This document shows positions 26,048 through 34,594 of a DNA stretch of 64,000 bases, piece by piece. Source of the DNA: Thalassobaculum litoreum DSM 18839 (lineage in GTDB: Bacteria > Pseudomonadota > Alphaproteobacteria > Thalassobaculales > Thalassobaculaceae); assembly GCF_900102465.1 (NCBI RefSeq), contig NZ_FNBW01000008.1, forward strand, positions 124,001-188,000, written 5' to 3'. Position numbers and translations under genes: made by a program. Position 1 is the first letter of the stretch. Every line of letters starts with the position of its first letter. Under the pieces are notes generated by a model that saw only the letters and a list, made by a program, of their open reading frames with translations, was not told where the DNA came from and did not search any database.

Positions 26048-26917
26048 TTATTCGCCGCCGCCCAGACCGTGCACATACACGGCGAGCTGCTTCACCACCG
26101 CGTCACCCAGACGCTCACCCCAGGCCGGCATGACGCCGTGCTTCGGGTTGTTGATCTGGGACACGATCTCCTGCTGCGAGTCGCCGTACAGCCACAGCGC
26201 ATCGGCCAGGTTCGGGGCCCCCAGGTCGGTATTGCCGAGCCCGTCCTCGCCGTGGCAGGCGGCGCAGTTCTCGGCATAGACCCGGGCACCCTCGTCCATC
26301 GCGCCCCGGTCGTGCTCCAGACCGGAGAGCGAGCGGACGTAGTGGGCAACCGCCAGGATCTCCTCGCGCTGGAGAAGCTGGTCGCGCCCGAAGGCCGGCA
26401 TCTCGGACCACCGGGTGTCGCCGTCCGCCTCGTAGCGGACGCCATGGCGGATGGTCGCGGCGATCTGCTCGATCGACCCGCCCCACAGCCAGTCGTCGTC
26501 GTTCAGGTTCGGGTAGCCCGCGGCCCCCTGGGCGCCGGAGCCGTGGCACTGGGAGCAATAGACCTTGAAGGCCGAGGCGCCGCCGGCCGACGCGAAGCGC
26601 GCCAGTTCCGGGTTGGCCGGGATCTCGCCCACCTCCATGCCGCGGATCTGCTCCAGCATGTCAGCCCGGCCGGCTTCGACCGCGGCCATCTCCTCGTGCA
26701 GCTGGCCGCGGGTGGTCTCGCCGGAGATACCCTGGGTCGCCCCCTCGATCAGTGGGATCGCCGGATAGTACACGGCGTAGCCGATGGAGAAGACGATGGT
26801 GGCGTAGAACACGTAGACCCACCAGCGCGGCAGCGGATTGTTCAGCTCCTTGATGCCGTCCCACTCGTGACCGGTGGTCTCGACATTGGTGACGCTGTCG
26901 ATCTCCTTCTCGCTCAT
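26048..26917 (-). CDS. ccoP: cbb3 cytochrome c oxidase subunit III, dihaem CcoP
   Basis: This 289-residue subunit has an N-terminal membrane helix (WWVYVFYATIVFSIGYAVYY) and two c-type haem domains with CSQCHGSG and CAACHGEDG. Met ligands lie in the WSEMPAFG and GVMPAWGE segments. It passes electrons from soluble cytochrome c or the bc1 complex toward CcoO and CcoN. The SD sequence AAGGAGGAC is built from the final codons of ccoQ, so the two genes are tightly coupled. Confidence 0.94.
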   Translation of the reverse strand: MSEKEIDSVTNVETTGHEWDGIKELNNPLPRWWVYVFYATIVFSIGYAVYYPAIPLIEGATQGISGETTRGQLHEEMAAVEAGRADMLEQIRGMEVGEIPANPELARFASAGGASAFKVYCSQCHGSGAQGAAGYPNLNDDDWLWGGSIEQIAATIRHGVRYEADGDTRWSEMPAFGRDQLLQREEILAVAHYVRSLSGLEHDRGAMDEGARVYAENCAACHGEDGLGNTDLGAPNLADALWLYGDSQQEIVSQINNPKHGVMPAWGERLGDAVVKQLAVYVHGLGGGE

Positions 26918-26920
26918 GGC

Positions 26921-27070
26921 TCAGTCCTCCTTAAGCGGGATGGCGGCGGCGTCGTCGGCCGATTTGCGTCCACCCGGGCGGAATGTGTAGGCGATCACCC
27001 CGAGGAAGATGATCACCATGTAGAGCAGCCCCCAGCTGTCGGCGGCCTGTCTCAGGCTTTCGTACGTCAT
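26921..27070 (-). CDS. ccoQ: cbb3 oxidase subunit IV, CcoQ/FixQ
   Basis: This 49-residue protein has a single membrane helix (WGLLYMVIIFLGVIAYTF) followed by RPGGRKSADDAA and a charged end. The fold and the location between ccoO and ccoP identify CcoQ, which stabilises the cbb3 complex. It has a normal ATG at 27070, 11 bases after ccoO. Confidence 0.9.
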   Translation of the reverse strand: MTYESLRQAADSWGLLYMVIIFLGVIAYTFRPGGRKSADDAAAIPLKED

Positions 27071-27081
27071 GGCAGGCCTCC

Positions 27082-27813
27082 TCAGCGGGCATTGGCTTCG
27101 GGGTCGAAGGTCGAGAAGTCGACCAGCGTCCCGAGCATCTGCAGGTAGGCGATCACGGCATCCATCTCCGTCAGGCGGTTCGGGTTTCCGTCAAAATCGC
27201 CGGTCTTGGCCTTCGGGTAGCGGGCCAGCAGCCCGTCCCAGTCGGCATCCGGGTTCGCCTGGTCGCGCATGTCGGCTAGGGCGTTCTCGATCATCTCGTC
27301 GTCATAGGGGACGCCGAGCATCCGGTTGGTCTTCAGGTGACCGGCGATGTTGGTGGCGTCGAGATCGGTGTCCGCCAGGAACGAGTAGGAGGGCATGATC
27401 GACTCCGGCACGACCGAGCGCGGCTCGATCAGGTGCTGGACGTGCCACTCGTTGGAGTAGCGGTCGCCGATGCGGGCCAGGTCCGGGCCGGTGCGCTTGG
27501 AGCCCCACTGGAACGGATGGTCGTACATGCTCTCCGCCGCCAGCGAGTAGTGGCCGTAGCGCTCCACCTCGTCTCGGAACGGCCGGATCATCTGGCTGTG
27601 ACAGACGTAGCAGCCCTCGCGCTGGTAGATCTCGCGCCCCTTCAGTTCGAGCGGCGAGTAGGGACGCATCCCCTCCACCTTCTCGATGGTGTTTTGCAGG
27701 TAGAACAGGGGCGCGATCTCGACGATGCCGCCGATGGTGACCACGAGGAAGGAGAGGACCAACAGGAGGGTGGCGTTGGTCTCGACACTCTTGTGCCTAT
27801 CAAGGATCGACAT
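27082..27813 (-). CDS. ccoO: cbb3 cytochrome c oxidase subunit II, monohaem CcoO
   Basis: This 243-residue subunit has one N-terminal helix ([23 protein letters not shown]) and a single haem c site in [18 protein letters not shown]. The axial Met is probably in [12 protein letters not shown]. It accepts electrons from CcoP and delivers them to the binuclear centre in CcoN. A strong GGAGGAAACC ribosome site precedes the ATG, and ccoN lies 12 bases upstream. Confidence 0.94.
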   Translation of the reverse strand: MSILDRHKSVETNATLLLVLSFLVVTIGGIVEIAPLFYLQNTIEKVEGMRPYSPLELKGREIYQREGCYVCHSQMIRPFRDEVERYGHYSLAAESMYDHPFQWGSKRTGPDLARIGDRYSNEWHVQHLIEPRSVVPESIMPSYSFLADTDLDATNIAGHLKTNRMLGVPYDDEMIENALADMRDQANPDADWDGLLARYPKAKTGDFDGNPNRLTEMDAVIAYLQMLGTLVDFSTFDPEANAR

Positions 27814-27825
27814 GGTTTCCTCCGA

Positions 27826-29415
27826 TCAGGCGGGTTGTGCCGCAGCGGTGACGATGGGCTGCTCGTTGCGCTCGCGGCCCATGATCGTCATGGCCACGTT
27901 GTAGGCCATGACCAAACCACCAGCGAGGTAGAGAACCCCGGCGAAGGTCCGCGCCACGTAGAAGGGATGCATGGCGTCGACGGTCTCGGCGAAGGAGTAG
28001 ACCAGGAAGCCTTCCGGATCGTACTCGCGCCACATCAGGCCCTGCATGATCCCGCTGACCCACATCACGCCGGCATAGGCGGCGATGCCGAGGGTGGCGA
28101 GCCAGAAGTGCCAGTTGACCATGCGCAGGGAGTACAGCTTCTCGCGGCCGTACAGACGCGGCACCAGGAAGTAGATCGCCCCGAAGGAGATCATGCCGAC
28201 CCAGCCGAGCGCGCCGGAATGCACGTGACCGATGGTCCAGTCGGTGTAGTGGCTGAGCGCGTTCACGCTCTTCACCGACATCATCGGGCCTTCGAAGGTC
28301 GACATGCCGTAGAAGGCGAGCGCCATGACCATCATGCGGATGATCGGGTCGGTGCGGATCTTGTCCCAGGCCCCCGACAGGGTCATCAGGCCGTTGATCA
28401 TGCCGCCCCAGGACGGCATCCACAGCATGATCGAGAACACCATGCCCAGGGTCTGCGCCCAGTCGGGCAGGGCGGTGTAGTGCAGGTGGTGCGGGCCGGC
28501 CCAGATGTAGAGGAAGATCAGCGACCAGAAGTGCACGATCGACAGCCGGTAGGAGTAGACCGGCCGCTCGGCCTGCTTCGGCACGAAGTAGTACATCATG
28601 CCCAGGAAGCCCGCGGTCAGGAAGAAGCCCACCGCGTTATGGCCGTACCACCACTGGGTCAGCGCGTCCTGCACGCCGGAGAACAGCGAGTAGCTCTTCG
28701 AGCCGGTCAGCGACACCGGGATCGCCAGCGCGTTCACCACATGCAGCATGGCCACCGTCACGATGAACGACAGGTAGAACCAGTTGGCCACGTAGATGTG
28801 CGGTTCCTTGCGCCTCAGGATGGTGCCGAGGAACACGATCAGATAGGCGACCCATACGATGGTCAGCCACAGATCGATGTACCACTCGGGCTCGGCGTAT
28901 TCCTTCGACTGGCTGTTGCCCAGCAGGTAGCCGGTGGCGGCCAGGACGATGAAGAACTGGTAGCCCCAGAACACGAACCAGGCGAGGTCGCCGCCGAACA
29001 GGCGGGCGCGGCAGGTGCGCTGGACAACGTAGAAGCTCGTGCACAGCAACGCGTTGCCGCCGAAGGCGAAGACCACGGCCGAGGTATGCAGCGGGCGGAC
29101 ACGTCCGAAATTGAACCAGGGCTCGATGTTGAGGTCGGGCCAGGCGAGCTGGGAGGCGGCGACGACGCCGACAAGAAAGCCGACGATCCCCCAGAACACG
29201 GTGGCCAGCACGCCGAGGCGCACCGGTCCGTCCATGTAGCTGTCCGGGTCGGCAGCGGTGACGTCGCGTCCGATCAGCCAGAAGGCGACCAGCACCGCGA
29301 CGATGAAGAATAGGTAGGCGTGGAACTCATAAACCGCGTCCTGCGCTCCCGCCGCCATGAACAAGGCGAGCAGTCCTGCGAAGGCCGCGAGGGAAAGTTC
29401 GATCGCTTTAGACAT
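27826..29415 (-). CDS. ccoN: cbb3 cytochrome c oxidase catalytic subunit I, CcoN
   Basis: This 529-residue haem-copper oxidase subunit has about 12 membrane helices. Landmarks are [25 protein letters not shown] near the low-spin haem ligand, [26 protein letters not shown] with a CuB histidine and the catalytic Tyr region, [25 protein letters not shown] with paired histidines, and [16 protein letters not shown] with the haem histidines. The start is ATG at 29415; an extended frame upstream would cross the FNR box. It is the first gene of the operon and is controlled from 29482-29495. Confidence 0.95.
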   Translation of the reverse strand: MSKAIELSLAAFAGLLALFMAAGAQDAVYEFHAYLFFIVAVLVAFWLIGRDVTAADPDSYMDGPVRLGVLATVFWGIVGFLVGVVAASQLAWPDLNIEPWFNFGRVRPLHTSAVVFAFGGNALLCTSFYVVQRTCRARLFGGDLAWFVFWGYQFFIVLAATGYLLGNSQSKEYAEPEWYIDLWLTIVWVAYLIVFLGTILRRKEPHIYVANWFYLSFIVTVAMLHVVNALAIPVSLTGSKSYSLFSGVQDALTQWWYGHNAVGFFLTAGFLGMMYYFVPKQAERPVYSYRLSIVHFWSLIFLYIWAGPHHLHYTALPDWAQTLGMVFSIMLWMPSWGGMINGLMTLSGAWDKIRTDPIIRMMVMALAFYGMSTFEGPMMSVKSVNALSHYTDWTIGHVHSGALGWVGMISFGAIYFLVPRLYGREKLYSLRMVNWHFWLATLGIAAYAGVMWVSGIMQGLMWREYDPEGFLVYSFAETVDAMHPFYVARTFAGVLYLAGGLVMAYNVAMTIMGRERNEQPIVTAAAQPA

Positions 29416-29481
29416 GATCCGGGTTCCCGCAGCGTGTGATTGACACGGCGCGGAAGGTGTCGTCTTCGGGATCGGGTTTCC

Positions 29482-29495
29482 TTGATCTCGATCAA
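29482..29495. promoter_or_regulatory. FNR/FixK box (anaerobox)
   Basis: The sequence TTGATCTCGATCAA is a perfect inverted-repeat match to the FNR/FixK consensus TTGAT-N4-ATCAA. It is 67 bases upstream of the ccoN ATG and 80 bases upstream of the divergent hemerythrin-like ATG, compatible with activation at about -41.5 in either direction. The FNR-type regulator encoded at 30106-30885 is the obvious candidate to bind it. Confidence 0.9.
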
Positions 29496-29574
29496 CGACC
29501 TGCTCCGCACCCCCGCGTAATCCTAACATTATTCAGGCTGCCGGTGTGCGGTCGCGGCGAACAGGATCTTGGCG

Positions 29575-30114
29575 ATGCGGGGTGGCGAAAGGCTGCAATC
29601 TGGATCGGCCTGGGAAGGCGGCTCCCGGCCGGATGGCGGTATATCCAAGATTGGCGACGCCTGCCGGTCCTGCCTGGAGCAGGCGATCCGCAAGTTCGAG
29701 ACAAACCACGGACGAATCCTGACGGCCTGCGAGGAACTCGAGGGCTTGGCCGACGGGCTGCCGGCGCTGCCGACCAACGGCAGCCATCTGCGGCTCGCGC
29801 GCCGCATGGGTGCGCTGCTGCGCGACGTCCATGCGGAGGAGGAACGCGAGATCCTGCCGGTCTTCGCCTCGGCGCTCGGGGAGGAGGCGGTCAGGGACAG
29901 CGTCGCTACCCTGACCGAGGAGCACCGGACCGACGAGGCCTTCGCCGACGAGGTGTGCGAGGTGCTGATGGAGTGGATTGCCGGAGAGCGGCATCACGAT
30001 GCGGCCACGCTGGGCTACATGCTGCGCGGCCTGTTCGACAATCTGCGTCGGCACACCGCCCGCGAGCGCGACCAGCTCATCGGACCGGCCTGCCGTCGTC
30101 TCGCCTCAGGGTGA
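29575..30114 (+). CDS. Hemerythrin HHE-domain protein
   Basis: This 179-residue protein is predicted to fold as a four-helix bundle holding a non-haem diiron site that can bind oxygen or react with NO. Candidate ligands are in ETNHGRIL, DVHAEEEREIL (HxxxE), LTEEHRTDEAF and RRHTARERDQL (HxxxE). A CRSC pair lies near residue 30. AGGA precedes the ATG at 29575; a TTG six bases earlier is less likely. The gene is divergent from ccoN across a shared FNR box and converges with the FNR-type gene, overlapping it by nine bases. It may act in oxygen buffering, sensing or NO protection. Confidence 0.82.
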   Translation: MRGGERLQSGSAWEGGSRPDGGISKIGDACRSCLEQAIRKFETNHGRILTACEELEGLADGLPALPTNGSHLRLARRMGALLRDVHAEEEREILPVFASALGEEAVRDSVATLTEEHRTDEAFADEVCEVLMEWIAGERHHDAATLGYMLRGLFDNLRRHTARERDQLIGPACRRLASG

Positions 30115-30885
30115 GCCGGTCGCGTCCTTGAGCGCCTCGCGGTCGGGCACGACGATGTGGCGGTTGCCCTCGATCTCGATCAGGCCTTCCTTGCGCAACG
30201 CGGTGAACTGGCGGCTGACGGTCTCGATGGTCAGCCCGAGATAGTCGGCGATCTCCGCGCGCGACAGGGGCAGCTCGAAGGTCACGCTGTCGCCCTCATG
30301 CTCCGGATCGATATGGTCGGAGATCAGGCCGAGGAAGCTGGCGACCTTCTCCTTGGCGGTCATCCGGCCGAGAACCAGCATCCATTGCCGCGCCTCGTCG
30401 AGCTCCTTGAGCACCTGGCGGAGCAGGCGGTTCTCCAGGCCCGGATTCTCCACCAGCATCGACTCGAGCACGTCCTTCGGGAAACTGCACAGCCGCACGT
30501 CGACCGCCACCTCCGCGCCGAAGTTGCTTTCGCTCATGAACGGGCGGCCCAGGAAGTCCGGCGCGAACTGCAGACCGACGATCTGCTGGCGGCCGTCCGG
30601 CATCAGCTTGGTGAGCTTCACCGCCCCGGACAGGATGTTCGAGTAGGTATGGACCTCGTCCTCCTCGTGGATCAGCTCGCTTTTCCGCGAGGCCACCCGC
30701 TTGGAGGTATGCTTGCTCAGCCGCTGCAGCTCGTCCCCGGAGAGCGCGCCGCAGATCCCCTTGTGCCGGGCCTCGCAGGCGCGGCAGACGATGGGGACGT
30801 CCGAGTTATGAATGTCCTTCCGTTCCACCACGGAACTCCTGGCTGCCGATCGGGACGTTGCTACACCCTGCTCGCTCGTGGGCAT
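30106..30885 (-). CDS. Crp/Fnr family oxygen-responsive regulator with 4Fe-4S cysteines (FnrN-like)
   Basis: This 259-residue transcription factor has the cysteine pattern C34-x2-C37-x7-C45 plus Cys133, the cluster ligands of FnrN/AadR-type FNR proteins. A cNMP-binding-like beta-barrel covers about 50-150, followed by a long dimerisation helix. The winged helix (LSRAEIADYLGLTIETVSRQF) contains the E-xx-SR contacts used to read TTGAT. An oxygen-labile cluster is therefore expected. The likely targets include the adjacent FNR box driving ccoN and the hemerythrin gene. The ATG at 30885 has a weak ribosome site; GTG at 30831 or 30828 with AGGAG upstream is a plausible alternative. Confidence 0.9.
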   Translation of the reverse strand: MPTSEQGVATSRSAARSSVVERKDIHNSDVPIVCRACEARHKGICGALSGDELQRLSKHTSKRVASRKSELIHEEDEVHTYSNILSGAVKLTKLMPDGRQQIVGLQFAPDFLGRPFMSESNFGAEVAVDVRLCSFPKDVLESMLVENPGLENRLLRQVLKELDEARQWMLVLGRMTAKEKVASFLGLISDHIDPEHEGDSVTFELPLSRAEIADYLGLTIETVSRQFTALRKEGLIEIEGNRHIVVPDREALKDATGSP

Positions 30886-30931
30886 CCTATCAGACGTGAC
30901 GGCTGGCGATACCCGGTGTGGCTATCGGACG

Positions 30932-31150
30932 CTAGAAGCCGAAGCGCCCCTTGAACGGATGTCCGGTTGCCAACGAGATCAGATGCGCGGCCGCGGCCAG
31001 GGCGACCACGATTCCCAGGATCTGCAGAAACGTCCACGGAACCGGCAAGGGTGGATCCAGGGTCTCGCGCGGCCGGCGCTGCATATGCCACGCTAGGCCG
31101 GCCAACGTCAGACTGACAGCCATGATTATCAGCGTTGTGGACAAGGGCAT
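30932..31150 (-). CDS. Small two-helix membrane protein (72 aa)
   Basis: This short protein has two hydrophobic helices (LIIMAVSLTLAGLAW and FLQILGIVVALAAAAHLISLATG) joined by a charged, proline-rich loop, HMQRRPRETLDPPLPVPW, and ends in GRFGF. The amphipathic layout and clear stop support a real gene. Similar small membrane proteins are seen in alphaproteobacteria, without known function. The ATG at 31150 is chosen because a longer frame would overlap the amidase start region. No strong ribosome site is present. It sits upstream of the FNR-type regulator gene on the same strand. Confidence 0.6.
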   Translation of the reverse strand: MPLSTTLIIMAVSLTLAGLAWHMQRRPRETLDPPLPVPWTFLQILGIVVALAAAAHLISLATGHPFKGRFGF

Positions 31151-31184
31151 GGGGGGCAAACCCGCGTGACAGAGGAGAGTTGTG

Positions 31185-32609
31185 ATGAATGACGTATCGG
31201 GTGGCGGCAAGGGCGTATCCTACGACCCGTCCACCTTCCAGCCGTTGACCTATGTGGAGGGCACGGGGGATTTCGCCAGCGGCAAGGACAGCCCGAGCGC
31301 CTATCTGGAGCGCTGCCTGGATGTGATCTCCGCGCGGGAAGGGACCGTCAAGGCCTGGGTCACTCTGAACGAGAGCGGCGCGAAGGAGCAGGCCGACGCC
31401 TCGACCAAGCGCTGGAAGGCGGGCGAGCCGCTGTCGCCGATCGACGGCATGCCGATCGGGGTCAAGGACCTATACATGACCAAGGACATGCCGACCCAGA
31501 TGGGCTCGCCGCTCTATGCCGGGCGCATGACCGGCGAGGATTCCGCCCCGGTCCAGGCCCTGCGGCTGGCCGGTGCGGTCGTGCTCGGCAAGACGGTGAC
31601 GACGGAGCTCGGCTTCTCCCATCCGGGGCCGACCACCAACCCGTTCGATCCGGAACGCACGCCGGGCGGCTCGTCCTCCGGCTCGGCTGCGGTGATCGGT
31701 GCCGGCATGGTGCCGGCGGCTCTGGGCAGCCAGGTGGTCGGCTCGATCATCCGCCCGGCCGGCTTCTGCGCCAACACAGCGATCAAGCCGACGCTGGGCG
31801 CCCTGCACCGGGGCGAGCGCCAGGGCATGAGCCACAGCCATCTCGGCGTCCATGCCGGTTCCATCGCCGACATGTGGGCGGTCGCCCATGCGATCTCCCA
31901 TTTCGTCGGCGGCGATCCGGGCAGCCCGGGTCTGTTCGGCCCGCAGACCGCTCCCGTCGCGAGCAAGCCGCAGCGGCTGATCGTGGTGGAGAGTGAGGGC
32001 TGGTCGCAGACGGACGACGTCACCAAGACCGCCTTCGAGACCCTGATCGACCGGATCGCGGCGTCGGGCGTGGAGATCGTGCGCCGGGCCGGCCATGGCG
32101 ATATCGACGCCTTCGAGACCGAGATCGCCGAGAGCCTGCTGCTGTGCCGCGACATCTGCGGCTGGGAGATGCTCTGGACCCTGCGCAACCTGGCGGAGAA
32201 GGACGTCACCAAGCTGAGCGACAGCATGCGGCAGCGCCTGTCCATGGCCTCGGAGATGTCGATCGACGATTACCGGGCGGCTCTGACCAAGCGCGAGGCG
32301 ATGCGCGCCCGGTTCAAGGCGGTGGCGGCCAACGCCGATGCCATGATCACGCTGTCCTCGACCGGCCCGGCGCCGAAATTCGTGGAGTCGGCAACCCAGG
32401 AAGGCGAGCCGGGACTGATCCACACCACCGGCCTGCCGGCCTACAACGCCTGGACCTCGGCGATCGGCTGCCCCTGCGTGACCGTGCCGATGCTCTCGGT
32501 CGACGGCATGCCGGTCGGCGTCCAGGTCATCGGCCGCCACAACGAGGACTGGCGCACCGGCGCCATGGCCCGCTGGGTGCAGGACACGATGGAGCCGGTG
32601 GTGGTGTAA
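31185..32609 (+). CDS. Amidase signature family enzyme
   Basis: This 474-residue amidase hydrolyses carboxamides through a Ser-Ser-Lys triad. The lysine is in MPIGVKDLYMTKDMPTQMGS (about residue 92). The glycine/serine region GGSSSGSAAVIGAGMVP supplies the bridging serine, and the nucleophile is in GSQVVGSIIRPAGFCANTAIKPT. The C-terminus has the usual AWTSAIGCPCVTVPM and GMPVGVQVIGRHNED. The substrate is unknown, and no signal peptide is seen. The ATG at 31185 lies seven bases after AGGAG; a GTG three bases earlier is also possible. Confidence 0.88.
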   Translation: MNDVSGGGKGVSYDPSTFQPLTYVEGTGDFASGKDSPSAYLERCLDVISAREGTVKAWVTLNESGAKEQADASTKRWKAGEPLSPIDGMPIGVKDLYMTKDMPTQMGSPLYAGRMTGEDSAPVQALRLAGAVVLGKTVTTELGFSHPGPTTNPFDPERTPGGSSSGSAAVIGAGMVPAALGSQVVGSIIRPAGFCANTAIKPTLGALHRGERQGMSHSHLGVHAGSIADMWAVAHAISHFVGGDPGSPGLFGPQTAPVASKPQRLIVVESEGWSQTDDVTKTAFETLIDRIAASGVEIVRRAGHGDIDAFETEIAESLLLCRDICGWEMLWTLRNLAEKDVTKLSDSMRQRLSMASEMSIDDYRAALTKREAMRARFKAVAANADAMITLSSTGPAPKFVESATQEGEPGLIHTTGLPAYNAWTSAIGCPCVTVPMLSVDGMPVGVQVIGRHNEDWRTGAMARWVQDTMEPVVV

Positions 32610-32635
32610 GGCTGGCTCTTCACCAAGCCCCCACC

Positions 32636-32668
32636 TTCGTCATCCCCAATCACATTCGGGATGACGAA
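32636..32668. repeat. Copy of the CGTCATCCC palindromic repeat
   Basis: Arms TTCGTCATCCC and GGGATGACGAA (11 bases) flank an 11-base spacer. It belongs to the same family as the copies at 5062-5092 and 13742-13877 and lies between convergent genes, just before the terminator at 32676. Confidence 0.7.
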
Positions 32669-32675
32669 TAAAAAA

Positions 32676-32711
32676 GGCGCCGGAGGGTTTCCCCCGGCGC
32701 CTTTTGTTTTC
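32676..32711. terminator. Bidirectional rho-independent terminator
   Basis: A strong GC stem, GGCGCCGG paired with CCGGCGCC (32676-32683 and 32694-32701), is preceded by A6 and followed by TTTTGTTTT. Both strands therefore show a stem plus T tract. It separates the amidase gene (stop 32609) from the convergent pntB stop at 32728. Confidence 0.9.
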
Positions 32712-32727
32712 GAGATGTGAGCGCTCG

Positions 32728-34122
32728 TCAGTCGAGCGACTGGACGATCTCCTCGCACATCTTCTTGGCGTCGCCGAACAGCATCATCGTGTTGTCGCGG
32801 AAGAACACCTCGTTCTCCACGCCGGCATAGCCGGACGCCATGGAGCGTTTCACGAACAGGACGGTCTTGGCATTCTCCACGTCCAGGATCGGCATGCCGT
32901 AGATCGGGCTCGCCGGGTCGGTCTTGGCCGCCGGGTTGGTGACGTCGTTGGCGCCGATCACGAAGGCCACGTCGGTCTGGGAGAAGTCGCGGTTGATCTC
33001 CTCCAGCTCCAGCACCTCGTCATAGGGCACGTTGGCCTCGGCCAGCAGCACGTTCATGTGCCCGGGCATGCGGCCCGCCACCGGGTGGATGGCGTAGCGC
33101 ACCTTCACGCCCTTGGCCTTCAGCGTGTCGGCCATCTCGCGCAGCGCATGCTGCGCCTGGGCCACCGCCATGCCGTAGCCGGGGACGATGATGACCGAGG
33201 ATGCGCCCTCCATGATGAAGGCCGCGTCCTCCGCGCTGCCCGACTTGACCGAGCGGTCGCCGCCCGGTCCGCCGGCCGCCGCCGCCTCGCTCTCGCCGCC
33301 GAAGCCGCCGAGAATGACGCTGATGAACGACCGGTTCATGCCCTTGCACATGATGTAGGACAGGATCGCGCCCGAGGAGCCGACCAGCGCGCCGGTGATG
33401 ATCAGCAGGTGGTTGCCCAGCGTGAAGCCGATGCCGGCCGCCGCCCAACCCGAATAGGAGTTGAGCATCGACACCACCACCGGCATGTCGGCGCCGCCGA
33501 TCGGCAGGATCAGCAGGAAGCCCAGCGCCAGGGCGACGATGAAGATCAGCCAGAAGGCGGTCGGATCCTGGGTGGCGCACAGCCAGACGATCAGCACCAC
33601 CAGGGCGATGCCGAGCAGGGCGTTCAGCGGATGCTGGCCGCTGAACACCAAGGGGCGGCCGGTGACCAGCCCCTGCAGCTTGCCGAAGGCGATGATCGAG
33701 CCGGTGAAGGTGATCGCGCCGATCGCCAGACCGATCGCCATCTCGATCAGCGAACCGACCTTGATCGCGCCGATCTCGCCGATGCCGTAGGCGTCCGGCC
33801 GGTAGAAGGCGGCCGCCGCCACGAAACAGGCGGCGAGGCCGACCAGGCTGTGGAACGCCGCCACGAGCTGGGGCAGGGCGGTCATCTGGATCTTGCGGGC
33901 GATCACCGCGCCGATGGCGCCGCCGATCAGCAGGCCGAGGATGATGACCTCGTAGGACTGCACGACCGGCAGGGTGAGGGTGGTGCCGATGGCCAGGGCC
34001 ATGCCGGCCATGCCGTAATAGTTGCCCGCCCGCGAGGTGGACGGATGCGACAGGCCGCGCAGCGCCATGATGAAGCAGACGCCGGAGACCAAGTATAGAA
34101 GCGAAGAGATGGTGCCACTCAT
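32728..34122 (-). CDS. pntB: NAD(P) transhydrogenase subunit beta
   Basis: This 464-residue subunit of the proton-translocating transhydrogenase has about nine membrane helices in the first 260 residues (dII), followed by the NADP(H)-binding dIII domain. dIII features are VIIVPGYGMAVAQAQHAL with the dinucleotide loop, HPVAGRMPGHMNVLLAEANVPYDEV and VIGANDVTNPAAKTDPASPIYGMP. The enzyme uses the proton gradient to reduce NADP from NADH. It is the third gene of alpha1-alpha2-beta, with the GGAAGGA ribosome site 16 bases after the alpha2 stop region. Confidence 0.95.
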   Translation of the reverse strand: MSGTISSLLYLVSGVCFIMALRGLSHPSTSRAGNYYGMAGMALAIGTTLTLPVVQSYEVIILGLLIGGAIGAVIARKIQMTALPQLVAAFHSLVGLAACFVAAAAFYRPDAYGIGEIGAIKVGSLIEMAIGLAIGAITFTGSIIAFGKLQGLVTGRPLVFSGQHPLNALLGIALVVLIVWLCATQDPTAFWLIFIVALALGFLLILPIGGADMPVVVSMLNSYSGWAAAGIGFTLGNHLLIITGALVGSSGAILSYIMCKGMNRSFISVILGGFGGESEAAAAGGPGGDRSVKSGSAEDAAFIMEGASSVIIVPGYGMAVAQAQHALREMADTLKAKGVKVRYAIHPVAGRMPGHMNVLLAEANVPYDEVLELEEINRDFSQTDVAFVIGANDVTNPAAKTDPASPIYGMPILDVENAKTVLFVKRSMASGYAGVENEVFFRDNTMMLFGDAKKMCEEIVQSLD

Positions 34123-34138
34123 GATACGGGTCCTTCCC

Positions 34139-34582
34139 TCACTTCTTCTTCTTGAACATGGCGAGCATGCGCTCGGTCACCAGGAAGCCGCCGGCGATGT
34201 TCACGCTGGCGAGCACCACGGCGAGGAAGCCCATGATCGATGAGAAGTTCATGCTGTCCGGCCCGGCCGCGATCAGCGCGCCGACGATGATCACCGACGA
34301 GATCGCGTTGGTGACCGCCATCAGCGGCGAGTGCAGGGCCGGGGTGACCCGCCACACCACGTAGTAGCCGACGAAGCAGGCCAGCACAAACACCGTCAGC
34401 CCGACCACGGTCGGGTCGAGCCCGCCGCCCTGGGCGACCGTGCCAACCGGGGCCGTCGCCGCGACGGTCTTGTCCAGTGCCGCGGTTCCGGCCTGGGTGG
34501 CCAGATCGGCGGCGTCAGAGGCAAGCTCGCGGGCCTCTTCGGCGAGGTCCTTGAGCTTGTCCGCGATAGAAGTGTCCGACAT
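34139..34582 (-). CDS. pntAB: NAD(P) transhydrogenase subunit alpha part 2 (membrane)
   Basis: This 147-residue protein supplies the membrane helices that are fused to the alpha subunit in E. coli but split off in Rhodospirillum-type enzymes. The C-terminal half holds helices [34 protein letters not shown] and [20 protein letters not shown], ending in a KKKK tail. The first 50 residues are hydrophilic and helical. A strong AAGGAGGG precedes the ATG. It sits between pntAA and pntB. Confidence 0.92.
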   Translation of the reverse strand: MSDTSIADKLKDLAEEARELASDAADLATQAGTAALDKTVAATAPVGTVAQGGGLDPTVVGLTVFVLACFVGYYVVWRVTPALHSPLMAVTNAISSVIIVGALIAAGPDSMNFSSIMGFLAVVLASVNIAGGFLVTERMLAMFKKKK

Positions 34583-34594
34583 CAGGGTCCCTCC

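Noticed and set aside
24780-26279. Plus-strand frame opposite ccoG
   Set aside because: The reverse strand holds two ferredoxin motifs and the conserved ccoG, and the plus frame has no domain signature.
31182-32609. Amidase with a broken catalytic signature
   Set aside because: GSQVVGSIIRPAGFC at first looks altered, but the GS...GS-IIRPA form is a known variant with all triad residues present.
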